Shown piece by piece: positions 17,303 to 26,618 of a stretch of DNA of 64,000 nt. The position numbers and the translations under genes are program-made. Source of the stretch: JACVRW01 sp963771715 (GTDB taxonomy: Bacteria > Actinomycetota > Thermoleophilia > Solirubrobacterales > Thermoleophilaceae); NCBI GenBank assembly GCA_963771715.1, contig CAVYUQ010000012.1, positions 29,626 to 93,625 of the forward strand. Direction: 5' to 3'. The notes under the pieces are model-generated. The model saw nothing but the letters and a program-made list of their open reading frames with translations, had not been told where the DNA came from and searched no databases. How positions within the stretch are numbered: position 1 is the first letter of the stretch; each line of letters starts with the position of its first letter.

Positions 17303-18229
17303 TCACGCACGTGGGTGAGAGCGCGCGTACGCCTTCTTGAGGCGTTTCGACTCTACCCGAGTGTAAGTCTGGGTCGTAGAGATACTTGAGTGTCCCAGCA
17401 GCTCCTGGATTGCGCGCAGGTCCGCACCGCCCTCCAGCAGGTGTGTGGCGAAGGAGTGCCGCAGGGTGTGCGGCGAGATCCCGGCCCGGCGCGTCTGTAT
17501 TCGCAGCCGCCGCCGGACGTCCGACGTCGACAGGCGCCGGCCCGACTTCGAGAGGAACAGAGCCTCGCTCTCACCGGTGTTGAGCACGGTCCGCCCGCGC
17601 GCCAGGTAGCGGTCCAGCGCCCTCCAGGCGTGCTCGCCCACCGGAACCACGCGCGTGCGGCCGCCCTTGCCCTCCACGCGCACCTCCTCGGCGTCCGGAT
17701 CGAGGCTCACCACGTCCAGGTTCACGAGCTCCTCCGCCCTGAGGCCCGCGGCGTAGGCAAGCTCGAGCAGGGCGCGGTCGCGCAGGTCGAGCGGAGTCGA
17801 GCCCGGGATGCGCTCGAGCAGCTCCGCCACCTCCGCCGGCTTCAGGACCTTGGGCAGGTAGGAGTCCTTCTTCGGGCTCGAGACGAGCTCGGCCGGGTTG
17901 GCCTCGAGCTCGCCGCGCTCGACCAGGTGGCGGTAGAAGGTCCGGATGGCCGCCAGCTTGCGCGCGACGGTCGACTTCATCGCGCCGCGCTCGGAGACCA
18001 CACCGGCGAAGTGCCGCAGCTCCCGGTGGGTCAGGGCGTGCGGTCCGAGCTCGCGCCCGGACGCCCACTCGGCGAGCTGGGCGAGGTCGACCCCGTAGGC
18101 GCGGCGCGTCTTCTCCCCCATGCCGCGCGCGAGCTGCCAGTCGTCGAAGCGGGCGAGCGCCGCCTCCCAGCTAGCCTCGGTCGGAGTGGGTGTCTTCTTC
18201 GTCAACACTGAGGACGGTCGGGTGGCCAC
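17303..18229 (-). CDS. Tyrosine recombinase XerC/XerD family
   Basis: About 308 residues. The N-terminal SAM-like core-binding domain (residues about 20-105) is followed by the catalytic domain with Arg in YAAGLRAEELVNL, Lys in EGKGGRTRVV, HTLRHSFATHLL (His, Arg), LGHSSISTTQTYT (His and nucleophile Tyr). Xer proteins resolve chromosome dimers at dif with FtsK. No second xer gene or dif site was seen here. GTG 18229 and GTG 18207 (VLTKKTP) are both possible starts; the first overlaps the divergent small gene by 8 bases. Confidence 0.9.
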   Translation of the reverse strand: MATRPSSVLTKKTPTPTEASWEAALARFDDWQLARGMGEKTRRAYGVDLAQLAEWASGRELGPHALTHRELRHFAGVVSERGAMKSTVARKLAAIRTFYRHLVERGELEANPAELVSSPKKDSYLPKVLKPAEVAELLERIPGSTPLDLRDRALLELAYAAGLRAEELVNLDVVSLDPDAEEVRVEGKGGRTRVVPVGEHAWRALDRYLARGRTVLNTGESEALFLSKSGRRLSTSDVRRRLRIQTRRAGISPHTLRHSFATHLLEGGADLRAIQELLGHSSISTTQTYTRVESKRLKKAYARSHPRA

Positions 18230-18458
18230 GCGGACTCAGCTCGCCGATGCGGAGCTGGTGGACGAGCACGACAAGCCGGTCAAGCCCTGGCACCAAATCC
18301 AGGGGCCGAGCGACGCCTCGACGATGTGGTACTCCGTCCTGCGAAAGCAAGAACGCGGGATCTTCATCGGCACGCTCTGCATTCGACATACGGGGCGCCA
18401 GAACCTGCTTGCGGAGCAGGGTTGGGAGGAAGTGCCGGTCGCCGAGATCGGGGTGTGA
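18222..18458 (+). CDS. Small hypothetical protein divergent from xer
   Basis: 78 residues from GTG 18222, with GAGGA about 8 bases upstream. It begins VATRTQLADAELVDEHDKPV and ends LAEQGWEEVPVAEIGV; the middle (MWYSVLRKQERGIFIGTLCI) looks like beta strands. Charged, no signal peptide. The family is not recognised. The frame stays open upstream to about 18186. It overlaps the xer start by 8 bases, so the promoters of both genes must lie inside the opposite coding sequence. Confidence 0.55.
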   Translation: MATRTQLADAELVDEHDKPVKPWHQIQGPSDASTMWYSVLRKQERGIFIGTLCIRHTGRQNLLAEQGWEEVPVAEIGV

Positions 18459-18461
18459 GCC

Positions 18462-19496
18462 CTAGGCGATGTAGATCGGTGCCCCCACCGGCACCTGGTC
18501 ATACAGCTCGATCACGTCCGGGATCGCCATCCGGATGCAGCCGTGGGAGGCCGCCGAGCCGAGCGAGTAGGTCTGGTCGGTGCCGTGGATGCCGGCGCCG
18601 TCGAAGATCCCCAGCCAGCGCGCCTTCAGCGGGTTCTCGGCCGTGCCGCCGGGGACGATCGTGCCCGCGAGGTCGCCGGCCCAGTCGCTGTTCGGCACGT
18701 GCCAGGCGGGGTCCACCGCCTTGTTCTGGATGTGGTAGAGCCCGGCCGGGGTGTCGAACCCGAGCGCGCCCACCGCGACGGTGTACTCCTTCTGCAGGTT
18801 CAGGTTCTTGTAGAGCCGGAGCCTGAAGGCGTAGCGGTCGGCCACGAGCACGACCGGGTACTTCCCGGCGAGCTGGGCCTGGGTGACCTTCGGCTTCAGG
18901 ATGCGGACCGGGGCCTTTACGCGGCGCTCCGCGCCCGGGACCGTGAGGGCCTGGGCCACGCGCTGCTCGAGCATGGCGCTCCGGACCTTCCGGCCCTTCT
19001 GCTCCTTCACCTTCTCGAGCGACGGGAAGGTCACCTCGGCGTCGCGGGCGGGCCGGTTGAGCTTCTTCTCCACGCGCTCGACCAGCTTCTCCACGGCGTC
19101 GGTCGAGTAACTGACCCGGGCCGAGACCTGGGCGTCCTCCTCGCCGCCGGTGATGTCCCGGGCCACGCGGCTGAAGATGCTGCCGTCGCGGCTCTTCTGG
19201 AGGGCCTCGTCGACCATGCCGCCCACGTCCGCCTTCACCCCGGCGTCGTGAGCCGAGAGCCTGAAGCGCTGGGGGCCGCGGAACACCGCGATCGGCCGCT
19301 CGAGCGGCTTCTGGAGCTCGTGCTGCACCAGGCGGCGCGCCTCCTCGGTCTTCATGCCGCCCACGTCGACGCCCGCGATCGTCACGCCCTCGGCGATCAG
19401 GTCATCGCGCGAGCTGTCGTACGCGAAAGCGGCGACCGCGCCTCCGATCATCACGAGCAGGAGGACGGCCACGAGGATGAACCATCGATGCCTCAT
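18462..19496 (-). CDS. L,D-transpeptidase with peptidoglycan-binding domain
   Basis: 344 residues. A signal anchor (FILVAVLLLVMIGGAVAAFAY, first 26 residues) precedes a PG_binding_4-like domain (about 35-125) and a C-terminal YkuD domain with HGTDQTYSLGSAASHGCIRM, holding the catalytic His and Cys. YkuD enzymes make 3-3 peptidoglycan cross-links or attach proteins to peptidoglycan outside the membrane. The stop lies 3 bases from the stop of the convergent small gene at 18458. No ribosome-binding site is visible before ATG 19496. Confidence 0.93.
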   Translation of the reverse strand: MRHRWFILVAVLLLVMIGGAVAAFAYDSSRDDLIAEGVTIAGVDVGGMKTEEARRLVQHELQKPLERPIAVFRGPQRFRLSAHDAGVKADVGGMVDEALQKSRDGSIFSRVARDITGGEEDAQVSARVSYSTDAVEKLVERVEKKLNRPARDAEVTFPSLEKVKEQKGRKVRSAMLEQRVAQALTVPGAERRVKAPVRILKPKVTQAQLAGKYPVVLVADRYAFRLRLYKNLNLQKEYTVAVGALGFDTPAGLYHIQNKAVDPAWHVPNSDWAGDLAGTIVPGGTAENPLKARWLGIFDGAGIHGTDQTYSLGSAASHGCIRMAIPDVIELYDQVPVGAPIYIA

Positions 19497-19564
19497 GGGG
19501 GGAAGTCACCCAAGAGGGTATCGGCGGGAACGGCGCCGTCCCACCGCTGAAATCCGGTTTGCGC

Positions 19565-21049
19565 CTAGACCCTGGAGCCGCCGCGGGCCAGCACTGACTC
19601 GATCGCGCTCAGCACCCGGGCTCGATTGGCGTGTTCGCGCTCGTAGACCCGCAGGGTCTGAAGGTCCTCGTGCTCGAGCGAGCCGAGCAGCGCGATCACC
19701 TCCTCGGCCGCGAGGTCGTCGTAGTGCTCCACGGGGCGGGCCGAGGGCCGCGGCCGCTCGGCCGCCTGGCGGGCGCTCTCCTCCGCCGCTTCGCGCGCAC
19801 GCTTCTCGGCGCGCTGCTCGGCCCGTGCCGCTCGCTTCGCGGCCTCGCGCGCGGCCTCCTCCGCCGCCTCGGCGCGCCGCTCGGCCTCGGCCGCGCGCTC
19901 GGCGCCCGGCTCGGTGTCGAGGTCCACCCCCGCCGTGTCCGCGAAGCTCGTGAGCAGCCGCTGGAGCTCCGCCAGCTGGTCTCGGCTCAGCGCCGTGACC
20001 TGCTTGTCGCGCGTGTTCTTCACGTGCGGGCTCCAGCGCAGGAAGTCCTCCACCTCGCGCTCGTAGCGGTACGGCTCCTGCGCTCCCCGCACCACCGGGT
20101 GGATGCGCAGGTGCTCGGCGAGCTTCATCACCGTCTCGCGGCTGGTGTGCTGGTAGTGGAAGCCGGACGCCTTGAAGCGGCGGTTGTCCACGCCGCGGCC
20201 GTAGCGCATCTGCTCGAGGGCCTCGGGCGGGATCTCCACGCCCAGGCGCCGGAGCACCGAGGTCGCGAGCCCCGTGCCCCACGGCGGCAGGACCGGCGCG
20301 TACGGCTTGCCGAGCAGCCCCGCGACCTCGCTCAGCGCCAGCACGCCGTCGCCCGCGACGTTGTAGGTGCCCGGCACGCGGTGCTTCACGGCGTGCTCGA
20401 GCGCGTGCACCACGTCGTCCTCGTGGACGAACTGGTAGCGCGGGTCGAAGCCCAGGATCATCGGCACCACCGGCAGCGAGAACAGCTTGATGTGCGACGT
20501 CTCGACGTCCGGGCCGAGCACGTTCGCGAAGCGCAGGATCGACACGGCGGTGTCGGGATGGCGCTCGGCGAACTCGTTCACCGACGCCTCGGCCTCCACG
20601 ATGTCCTTCTCGATCCCCGTGCGCGGCTGCTGCGGCCTGCGCATGGTCTCGTCGAAGAACGCCGGGTCGTCCGTGTGGCAGCCGTAGAAGTGGGTCGACG
20701 ACTTGAAGACCACCTTGCGCACCGGCGAGTCCGCCCCGGTGCAGGCGGCGAGGATGTTCATCGTCCCCATCACGTTGTTCTCGTGGGCCTTCGAGGAGGA
20801 GGTCGTGGCCGAGTCCACCACCAGGCGCGTGTCGACCACCGTGTCGATCTCCGCCGCCTCCACCACGCGCCGGAGCAGCGCGTGCTGGGCGCCCACCTTC
20901 ACGTACTCGGTCCGCTCCAGCTCGACGGTCGGCTCCTCGTTGTCCACGCCGATCACGGCCTCGACCTCGGGGAAGCGCTCGAGAGCCTGCGCCAGCCGGC
21001 CGCCCCAGTAGTGCGACAGGCCCGTGACGAGGATGCGCTTCGAGTCCAC
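19565..21049 (-). CDS. NAD-dependent epimerase/dehydratase with coiled-coil C-terminal extension
   Basis: 494 residues. Residues 1-320 are an extended SDR: nucleotide motif TGLSHYWGGRLAQAL (altered from TGxxGxxG), FKSSTHFYG and the late YNVAGDGVLALSEVA region. The catalytic YxxxK is not obvious, so it may bind rather than convert a sugar nucleotide. About residues 385-450 form an Ala/Glu/Arg-rich charged coiled coil, followed by a small helical unit (EVIALLGSLEHEDLQTLRVY, EHANRARVLSAIESV). The acyltransferase gene starts 110 codons downstream and is separated by only 4 bases from this gene's upstream neighbour, suggesting a shared envelope-lipid role. Confidence 0.8.
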   Translation of the reverse strand: MDSKRILVTGLSHYWGGRLAQALERFPEVEAVIGVDNEEPTVELERTEYVKVGAQHALLRRVVEAAEIDTVVDTRLVVDSATTSSSKAHENNVMGTMNILAACTGADSPVRKVVFKSSTHFYGCHTDDPAFFDETMRRPQQPRTGIEKDIVEAEASVNEFAERHPDTAVSILRFANVLGPDVETSHIKLFSLPVVPMILGFDPRYQFVHEDDVVHALEHAVKHRVPGTYNVAGDGVLALSEVAGLLGKPYAPVLPPWGTGLATSVLRRLGVEIPPEALEQMRYGRGVDNRRFKASGFHYQHTSRETVMKLAEHLRIHPVVRGAQEPYRYEREVEDFLRWSPHVKNTRDKQVTALSRDQLAELQRLLTSFADTAGVDLDTEPGAERAAEAERRAEAAEEAAREAAKRAARAEQRAEKRAREAAEESARQAAERPRPSARPVEHYDDLAAEEVIALLGSLEHEDLQTLRVYEREHANRARVLSAIESVLARGGSRV

Positions 21050-21053
21050 GCCG

Positions 21054-21944
21054 CTACCCGAACCAGACCGACTTGCGCTTCGCGAGCATGTCCCAGAGCC
21101 CCTCCTGGATGCGGGCGCGCACCTCGTGCGCCACCGTCTGCACGAGCGCCTTGTCCTCGTGCATGCCCTCCTCGTCGAAGTGGATGGGCTCGAGGAAGCG
21201 GAGCTTGAACTTGGCGGGCAGGTAGCCCAGCATGCCGAGCAGCCCGAAGTGCGGGAACGTCGGGGTGATCGGGAAGTAGAGCAGCCCGGTCAGGCGCTTC
21301 ATCAGCCCCACCTGGGCGAACACCGGCGCGGACTCCTCGGCTCCCACCACGCACACCGGCACGATCGGCGCCCGGGCGCGCATCGCGGCCTCCACGAAGC
21401 CGCCGCGCCCGAAGCGGCGCAGCCGGTAGCGGTCCTTGTAGAGCTTCTCGGTTGCCTTGCGGCCCTCGGGGAACACCAGCACGAGCTGCTCCTCGTCGTA
21501 GAGCAGGCGGTGCACGTTGGCCGGATGGGCGGGCACGCAGCCGATCTTCGGGAGCAGCGTGCTGAACCCCGGATAGCCCTTGAAGAAGTGCTCGATCGTG
21601 ATGTTCAGCGGGCGCGGGTGCGTGTGCTCCTCGCGGATCGCCTTGGCGATCATGGCGGCGTCCGGTGGCAGGGCACCCGAATGGTTCGAGACGAGCAGGG
21701 CGCCCCCGGCCGCCGGCACGTTCTCGATGCCCTCGACCTCCGCGCGGAACCAGTAGCGGTAGAAGAACTCGGCCACGGTGCGGTCGAAGATCCCTTCGAT
21801 CCGCTCCGACCTGCCCCAGTCGTTGAGCTGGCGCTCCGGCTCCACCCCGGGCAGGTGCGACTTGAGCTCCTCCGCCGGCACGAGTGCCGTCGTGGGAGCC
21901 GCACGGTCGCGCATGGACAGGGTTGTGCGTTGGGGCTCAGCCAT
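21054..21944 (-). CDS. 1-acyl-sn-glycerol-3-phosphate acyltransferase-like (PlsC family)
   Basis: About 296 residues. The family motifs are NHSGALPPDA (the usual HxxxxD box, here HSGALPPD, one residue longer), VFPEGRKA (motif III FPEGxR) and VPVCVVGAEE (motif IV). The protein transfers an acyl chain to a lysophospholipid or related acceptor at the membrane. ATG 21944 (MAEPQRTT) is chosen; ATG 21914 (MRDRAAPT) is an alternative, and neither has a clear ribosome-binding site. It ends 4 bases before the epimerase-like gene. Confidence 0.82.
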   Translation of the reverse strand: MAEPQRTTLSMRDRAAPTTALVPAEELKSHLPGVEPERQLNDWGRSERIEGIFDRTVAEFFYRYWFRAEVEGIENVPAAGGALLVSNHSGALPPDAAMIAKAIREEHTHPRPLNITIEHFFKGYPGFSTLLPKIGCVPAHPANVHRLLYDEEQLVLVFPEGRKATEKLYKDRYRLRRFGRGGFVEAAMRARAPIVPVCVVGAEESAPVFAQVGLMKRLTGLLYFPITPTFPHFGLLGMLGYLPAKFKLRFLEPIHFDEEGMHEDKALVQTVAHEVRARIQEGLWDMLAKRKSVWFG

Positions 21945-21955
21945 TGGGGGCCGAT

Positions 21956-22552
21956 TCAAGCAGGCTCGCTGCCGAGGCGATCCAGCACCGGGTCGAGGGC
22001 CGTCTTCAGCCCCCGCCAGTCGCGCGCCCCGATCACGCCGTCGCGCTCCACGAGCTCCTCGTTCCAGGGGTGGACGATGGTGGCGGCCACGATGCCCACC
22101 TCCCGCGCCCTGGTGATGTTGACCGGGCTGTCGTCCACCAGCACGTGGATCCCGAGCTCGGCGCAGCGGGGCACCTTGTCGAACGAGCAGTGGAGGTCGT
22201 CCCACGGCATGCCGATGGCGTCGAGCCAGGCGGCCGTGGCCTCGTAGGTGCTGCGGCGGCGGTGGCTCGTCACGTGGATCCAGTGGCCCTGCTCGTGCCA
22301 GTGGCGCACCGTCTCGACAGCGTCCGGGTAGGGCACGCCCGCGGCGATGTTCTCGTCGGAGTGGGTCTCCTCCACGCAGTGGACGATCGCGTCCCGCTCC
22401 AGCACCGTGATGCCCCAGTCGCGCTGCTCCTCGTAGGGCAGCTCCACGCCGTAGCGCTCGCGCGCGATGCGCTGGAGCAGGTCCCAGTAGTGGTGCAGGG
22501 TCGAGTCGATGTCCAGCGCGATCCGTGCCACGGCTCCGTACAGTAAGGACAT
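21956..22552 (-). CDS. HAD superfamily hydrolase (5' nucleotidase NT5C-like)
   Basis: About 198 residues. Motif I is IALDIDSTLHHYW (catalytic Asp pair), motif II is VTSHRRR and motif IV is HVLVDDSPVN. The pattern matches small 5'(3')-deoxyribonucleotidase-like HAD proteins. Starts ATG 22552 (MSLLYGAV) and GTG 22531 (VARIALDID, with GGAG two bases upstream) are both possible. The ATG overlaps the ATG of the divergent hydrolase at 22551, so the two genes must be transcribed from promoters inside each other. Confidence 0.78.
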   Translation of the reverse strand: MSLLYGAVARIALDIDSTLHHYWDLLQRIARERYGVELPYEEQRDWGITVLERDAIVHCVEETHSDENIAAGVPYPDAVETVRHWHEQGHWIHVTSHRRRSTYEATAAWLDAIGMPWDDLHCSFDKVPRCAELGIHVLVDDSPVNITRAREVGIVAATIVHPWNEELVERDGVIGARDWRGLKTALDPVLDRLGSEPA

Positions 22553-23585
22553 GCCACGCAAGTCTCTCTCCCCCGGCGCGGCGCCCGCCACGCCCTGGCG
22601 CTACCGCGACGCCGGCGACGACTACGGCGTCAGCGCGTCCCCCAACTGGCGCGAGACCAACTGGGTCGACGAGCTCAAGCAGGTGGAGATCGACGGCACG
22701 CCGATCAACTACGTGGACGTCACTGCGCGGGGTGCCCCCGGAGGGGGTGACCCCGCCAGCAGGCCCGGGCTGCACGAGCCCGTCGTGCTGGTCCACGGGC
22801 TCGGCGGCCAGTGGCAGAACTGGCTCGAGAACATCCCGCGGCTGGCCCAGGAGCGGCGCGTGCTCGCGCTCGACCTGCCCGGCCACGGGCTCACGCCGGG
22901 GCCGGCGGACGGCAAGATCACCATCCCGGGCTACGGGCGCTGCGTGGACGCGTTCTGCGAGCGGCTCGGCCTCGGCAAGGTCGCGCTCGTGGGGAACTCC
23001 ATGGGCGGCTTCGTGACCGCGGAGGTCGCGATCCAGTTCCACGAGCGCGTCTCGCGGCTCGCGCTCGTCTCCGCCGCCGGGATCTCGTCCGCGGACGCGC
23101 TCCAGCGCCCGGTACTCCTGTTCGGCCGAGTGGCGGCGGCGCTCGCCACGAACACCGCCGCGCGCCACCGCAAGCTGGCTGCGCGCGCCATCACGCGGCA
23201 CAGCGCGCTGGCACTCGTGGCACGCCACCCGCGTCTGCTGAAGCCCGACTTCGCGTACGAGGGCTTAATCAAGGGCGCCGGCAAGCCGGGCTTCGACGAC
23301 GCCCTGCGCGCCTGCCTCGACTACGACTTCCGCGACCGCCTGCCGGATGTGAAGGTGCCCACGCTGATCGTCTGGGGCGAGAAGGACTCGGTCATCCCGG
23401 TGCGCGACGCGAACGAGTTCGAGCGCCTGATCCCGGACAGCCGCAAGCTCGTGATGCGCGACACCGGCCATATACCGATGGCCGAGCGCCCGCAGGCGTT
23501 CAATGACCTGCTCACCGAGTTCCTGGCCGAGAGCGGCTCCGCCGAGAAGAAGGAACCGGCCGAGGGCGAGTCGCAGGCCGCCTAG
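22551..23585 (+). CDS. Alpha/beta-fold hydrolase
   Basis: 344 residues. The fold markers are LVHGLGGQWQNWLENIP (oxyanion loop), ALDLPGHG, nucleophile elbow VGNSMGGFVTAEVA with Ser, a WGEKDSVIPV strand with the acidic residue, and RDTGHIPMAERP with the catalytic His. This is close to bacterial 2-hydroxy-6-oxo-hydrolases and lipase/esterase-type enzymes; the substrate is unknown. The N-terminal 50 residues are a polar extension (GDDYGVSASPNWRETNWVDE). The stop overlaps the stop of the convergent secreted protein by four bases (23582-23585). Confidence 0.9.
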   Translation: MPRKSLSPGAAPATPWRYRDAGDDYGVSASPNWRETNWVDELKQVEIDGTPINYVDVTARGAPGGGDPASRPGLHEPVVLVHGLGGQWQNWLENIPRLAQERRVLALDLPGHGLTPGPADGKITIPGYGRCVDAFCERLGLGKVALVGNSMGGFVTAEVAIQFHERVSRLALVSAAGISSADALQRPVLLFGRVAAALATNTAARHRKLAARAITRHSALALVARHPRLLKPDFAYEGLIKGAGKPGFDDALRACLDYDFRDRLPDVKVPTLIVWGEKDSVIPVRDANEFERLIPDSRKLVMRDTGHIPMAERPQAFNDLLTEFLAESGSAEKKEPAEGESQAA

Positions 23586-24323
23586 CAGGCGGCTGCCGAG
23601 TAGCCCTCGACCTCCTCGATGGCCCGGTCGACGGCGTTCATCGCCTGAAACAGGCGCGTGTAGGCGGTGCCGGAGCCGCGCCCGCGGTTCAGCCGCAGCT
23701 CCCAGATCCCGGACTGGTGCGACAGCCGTCCGTCCTGGGTGCGAAGCGCCTCGCGATCCGCTTCGAGCTGGGCGCAGAGCGCGGGACGCTGCTCCTCGGT
23801 GATCGGGCTGCCGAGCGGCGGGGTCGGCCGGATTCCGGGCCCGGTAGACGAGCTTCCGTCGAAAGCCGTTCCAGGGATGCTCGTGCGTCCGCGCACCCGC
23901 TTGTCACGCAGCACGATCCAGCCCGAGAGGTACGCCTGGCCCGCGTGCCGGTAGCTGCGCTCGATCAGCGCGCCCCCGAACCCGGTCTCGGCAGCGAACG
24001 CGAAGGCGCGCCCGTCCGGGAGCGTGACCGTGCCCGTGGCGTTTCGTCGCGCGAGCTGGGCCTCCAGCCCGACCCCGTAGGCCGACGCACTGATGGCGCC
24101 GTCGGGGCCCACGTCGCCCCTGAACCAGACCGAGAGCGTCGCGCCCTTCGGGGTGCGCGTCCGACACGTAGGCCCTGAAGCGCTCGCCCCGCTTGACGAT
24201 TCCCACGAAGGCGTTCATGCCGTCGATCCTCGCGGTGTAGTGGGTGGCCGGCGGGGTCAGCGCCGACGCCGTGGCCGGGACCACGAGGGCGGCGAGGACG
24301 GCGAGCGCGAGCAGGCGAGCCAT
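23582..24323 (-). CDS. Secreted hypothetical protein (one frameshift)
   Basis: About 247 residues after correcting one base near 24150, where SDAHPEG passes into GATLSVWFRGDVGPDG in another frame. A clear signal peptide MARLLALAVLAALVVPATASA opens it. The mature part is beta-rich (RIDGMNAFVGIVKRGERFRAYV, TVTLPDGRAFAFAAETGF), followed by a helical region with NAVDRAIEEVEGYSA. The family is not recognised. It starts 1 base from the ilvD stop, so it is the last gene of the ilvD operon. Confidence 0.7.
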
Positions 24324-25997
24324 CTAGCCGGTGATCGCGCCCTCGGCCGCCGAGCGCACGAGCCGCCTGTACTTCCCGAGCACTCCGTTGGTGTAGGCGG
24401 GAGCCGGGGGCTCGTAGTCCGCCAGGCGGCTCTCGAGCTCCTCGGCGGAGAGCTCCACGTTCAGCTCGCGCTTGGCCACGTCGAACACGACCGTGTCGCC
24501 GTCCCTCAGTGCCGCGATCGGGCCGCCGTCCGGGGCCTCCGGCGCCACGTGGCCCGCCATGAAGCCGTGGGTGGCGCCCGAGAAGCGGCCGTCCGTGAGC
24601 AGCGCGACGGAGTCGCCGAGGCCCTCGCCCACCAGCGCCGCCGTCACGTGAAGCATCTCCCGCATCCCGGGGCCGCCCTTCGGGCCCTCGTTGCGGATCA
24701 CGACCACGTCGCCGGGCTGGATCTCCTTCGCCATCACTGCCGCGAACGCATCCTCCTCGCGCTCGAACACCCGCGCGGGGCCCACGTGCTCCATGCGGTC
24801 GTGGCCCGACAGCTTCACCACGCAGCCGTCGGGCGCCAGGTTGCCGCGCAGGATCGCGAAGCCCCCGTTCGGCTTGAGCGCCTGGTCCACGGGGCGCACC
24901 ACGTCCTGGCCGGGCGTCTCCTCGGCGGCGTCAGCCACCTCGCCGATCGTCTGCCCGGTGACCGTGAGCTCGTCCTCGTGCAGGGCGCCGAGCTCCTTCA
25001 GCCGCTTGATCACGAGCGGCACGCCGCCCGCGCGGTAGAGGTCGGTGGCCACGTAGCGGCCGCCGGGCTTGAGGTCGCACAGCAGCGGGGTCTGCCAGGC
25101 GATCCGGTCGAAGTCCTCGAGCTCGAGCTCGACCCCGGCCTCGTGCGCCACCGCGAGCAGGTGGAGGATGAGGTTGGTGGAGCCGCCGGAGGTCGCGCCC
25201 GCCGCGATGGCGTTCTCCAGCGAGCGCTTGGTGATGATCGAGCTGGGGCGCCGGTCCTGCTCGAGCACCTCGACCACGAGCCGGCCGCACTCCTCGGCGA
25301 CCGCCCCCTTCTTGCCGTCCTCCGCCGGGACCATCGAGCTGCCCATCGGCGAGATGCCGAGCACCTCGAAGGCCATCGCCATCGTGTTGGCGGTGAACTG
25401 GCCGCCGCAGGCACCCGCCCCCGGTGAGGCGTGGTTCTCGAGGTCCGTGAGCTCGTCGTCGGTCAGGTCGCCGGCGGCGTGGGCGCCGATCCCCTCGAAG
25501 ACGTCCTGGATCGTCACGTCCCTGCCGCGCCAGCGACCCGGCGCGATCGAGCCGCCGTAGAGCATCAGGCTCGGCACGTCCAGCCGGGCGAGCGCCATCA
25601 CGCAGCCGGGGATCGTCTTGTCGCAGCCGGACAGGGCCACCACGGCGTCGAACATGTGCCCGCGCACCACGAGCTCGATCGAGTCGGCGATCACCTCGCG
25701 GCTCACCAGCGAGGTCTTCATCCCCTCGGTGCCCATCGTGATCCCGTCGGAGATGGCGATCGTGTTGAACTCCATCGGCGTGGCGCCGGCCGCGCGCACG
25801 CCCTCCTTGACCTTCTCGGCCAGGCGACGCAGGTGGAAGTTGCAGGGCATCGTCTCGGTCCAGGTGTTGGCGATGCCGACGATCGGGCGCTTCAGGGCGT
25901 CGTCGTCGTACCCGATGCCCTTGAGGTACGCGCGCGCCTGCGCGCGCTCCGGGCCGTCCAGGATGACCCGGCTGCGCCTGCGGAGCTCGTCGCTCAC
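24324..25997 (-). CDS. ilvD: Dihydroxy-acid dehydratase
   Basis: 557 residues, the usual length. Iron-sulfur and metal-site motifs are present: SGCDKTIPGCVMALARL and GACGGQFTANTMAMA, plus TDGRFSGATHGF near the end. It converts 2,3-dihydroxy-isovalerate and -methylvalerate to the keto acids of valine, leucine and isoleucine synthesis in the cytoplasm. The GTG 25997 start overlaps the upstream membrane protein's stop as GTGA. No other ilv gene is in the window. Confidence 0.96.
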   Translation of the reverse strand: MSDELRRRSRVILDGPERAQARAYLKGIGYDDDALKRPIVGIANTWTETMPCNFHLRRLAEKVKEGVRAAGATPMEFNTIAISDGITMGTEGMKTSLVSREVIADSIELVVRGHMFDAVVALSGCDKTIPGCVMALARLDVPSLMLYGGSIAPGRWRGRDVTIQDVFEGIGAHAAGDLTDDELTDLENHASPGAGACGGQFTANTMAMAFEVLGISPMGSSMVPAEDGKKGAVAEECGRLVVEVLEQDRRPSSIITKRSLENAIAAGATSGGSTNLILHLLAVAHEAGVELELEDFDRIAWQTPLLCDLKPGGRYVATDLYRAGGVPLVIKRLKELGALHEDELTVTGQTIGEVADAAEETPGQDVVRPVDQALKPNGGFAILRGNLAPDGCVVKLSGHDRMEHVGPARVFEREEDAFAAVMAKEIQPGDVVVIRNEGPKGGPGMREMLHVTAALVGEGLGDSVALLTDGRFSGATHGFMAGHVAPEAPDGGPIAALRDGDTVVFDVAKRELNVELSAEELESRLADYEPPAPAYTNGVLGKYRRLVRSAAEGAITG

Positions 25998-26605
25998 TGG
26001 TGGCTCTGAGGTACCCGCTGCCTGTCGCCGCGCCTGCGCTCCCACTCCGCGAGACGCCAGAGGTCGCGGCGCACGCGGGCGGGGTCGAGCTGGCGGCCGA
26101 TCAGGTGCATGTTCGCGCGCCGGATCACGCGGTCCTCGTCGGAGGTGAGGGCCATCCACTTGGCGAGCACGTCGTCCGACGCGGGCAGCCGGTGGCGGCC
26201 GCCGCTGCCGGTGAGGTCGGGGAACTCCACGCAGTACTCGGAGAGCAGCTGGCCGCTCGCGGGCACGTAGGCCACTATCGGCTTGTGCGGGTAGACAAGG
26301 TACGCGTACGCGGCGCGCGCCGCGTGGTCGACCTCCCGGCGCGCGTGCCGGCCGGCCACGCGGATGAAGCCGAGGTCGCGGTACATCCCCCACTCCTCCT
26401 CGTTCACGCAGGAACGCAGGAGCTCGCGGGCGCGCTGCTCGGCGCGGCGCTCCCGCCCGGGGTCGTAGAGCTGGTCGAACGGGCCGGCGGGCGGGCGCGA
26501 CGCCCGCTGCGCGCGCTCGGCGCGCCATTGCTCGATGCGCGGCAGCGCGAGCAGGGCGGCCAGAACCAAGGCGATCAGTGCGAGTGCGAGGAGAGCGAGC
26601 AGCAT
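25994..26605 (-). CDS. Membrane-anchored hypothetical protein
   Basis: 203 residues. An N-terminal hydrophobic helix (LLALLALALIALVLAALLAL) is followed by a soluble part rich in Arg with EEEWGMYRDLGFIRVAGR and AYLVYPHKPIVAYVPASGQLL. The latter reads like a membrane-associated surface domain. Family not recognised. Coupled to ilvD by GTGA, and 13 bases after a small gene on the same strand. Confidence 0.7.
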   Translation of the reverse strand: MLLALLALALIALVLAALLALPRIEQWRAERAQRASRPPAGPFDQLYDPGRERRAEQRARELLRSCVNEEEWGMYRDLGFIRVAGRHARREVDHAARAAYAYLVYPHKPIVAYVPASGQLLSEYCVEFPDLTGSGGRHRLPASDDVLAKWMALTSDEDRVIRRANMHLIGRQLDPARVRRDLWRLAEWERRRGDRQRVPQSHQ

Positions 26606-26618
26606 CTCGGGCGGGATG

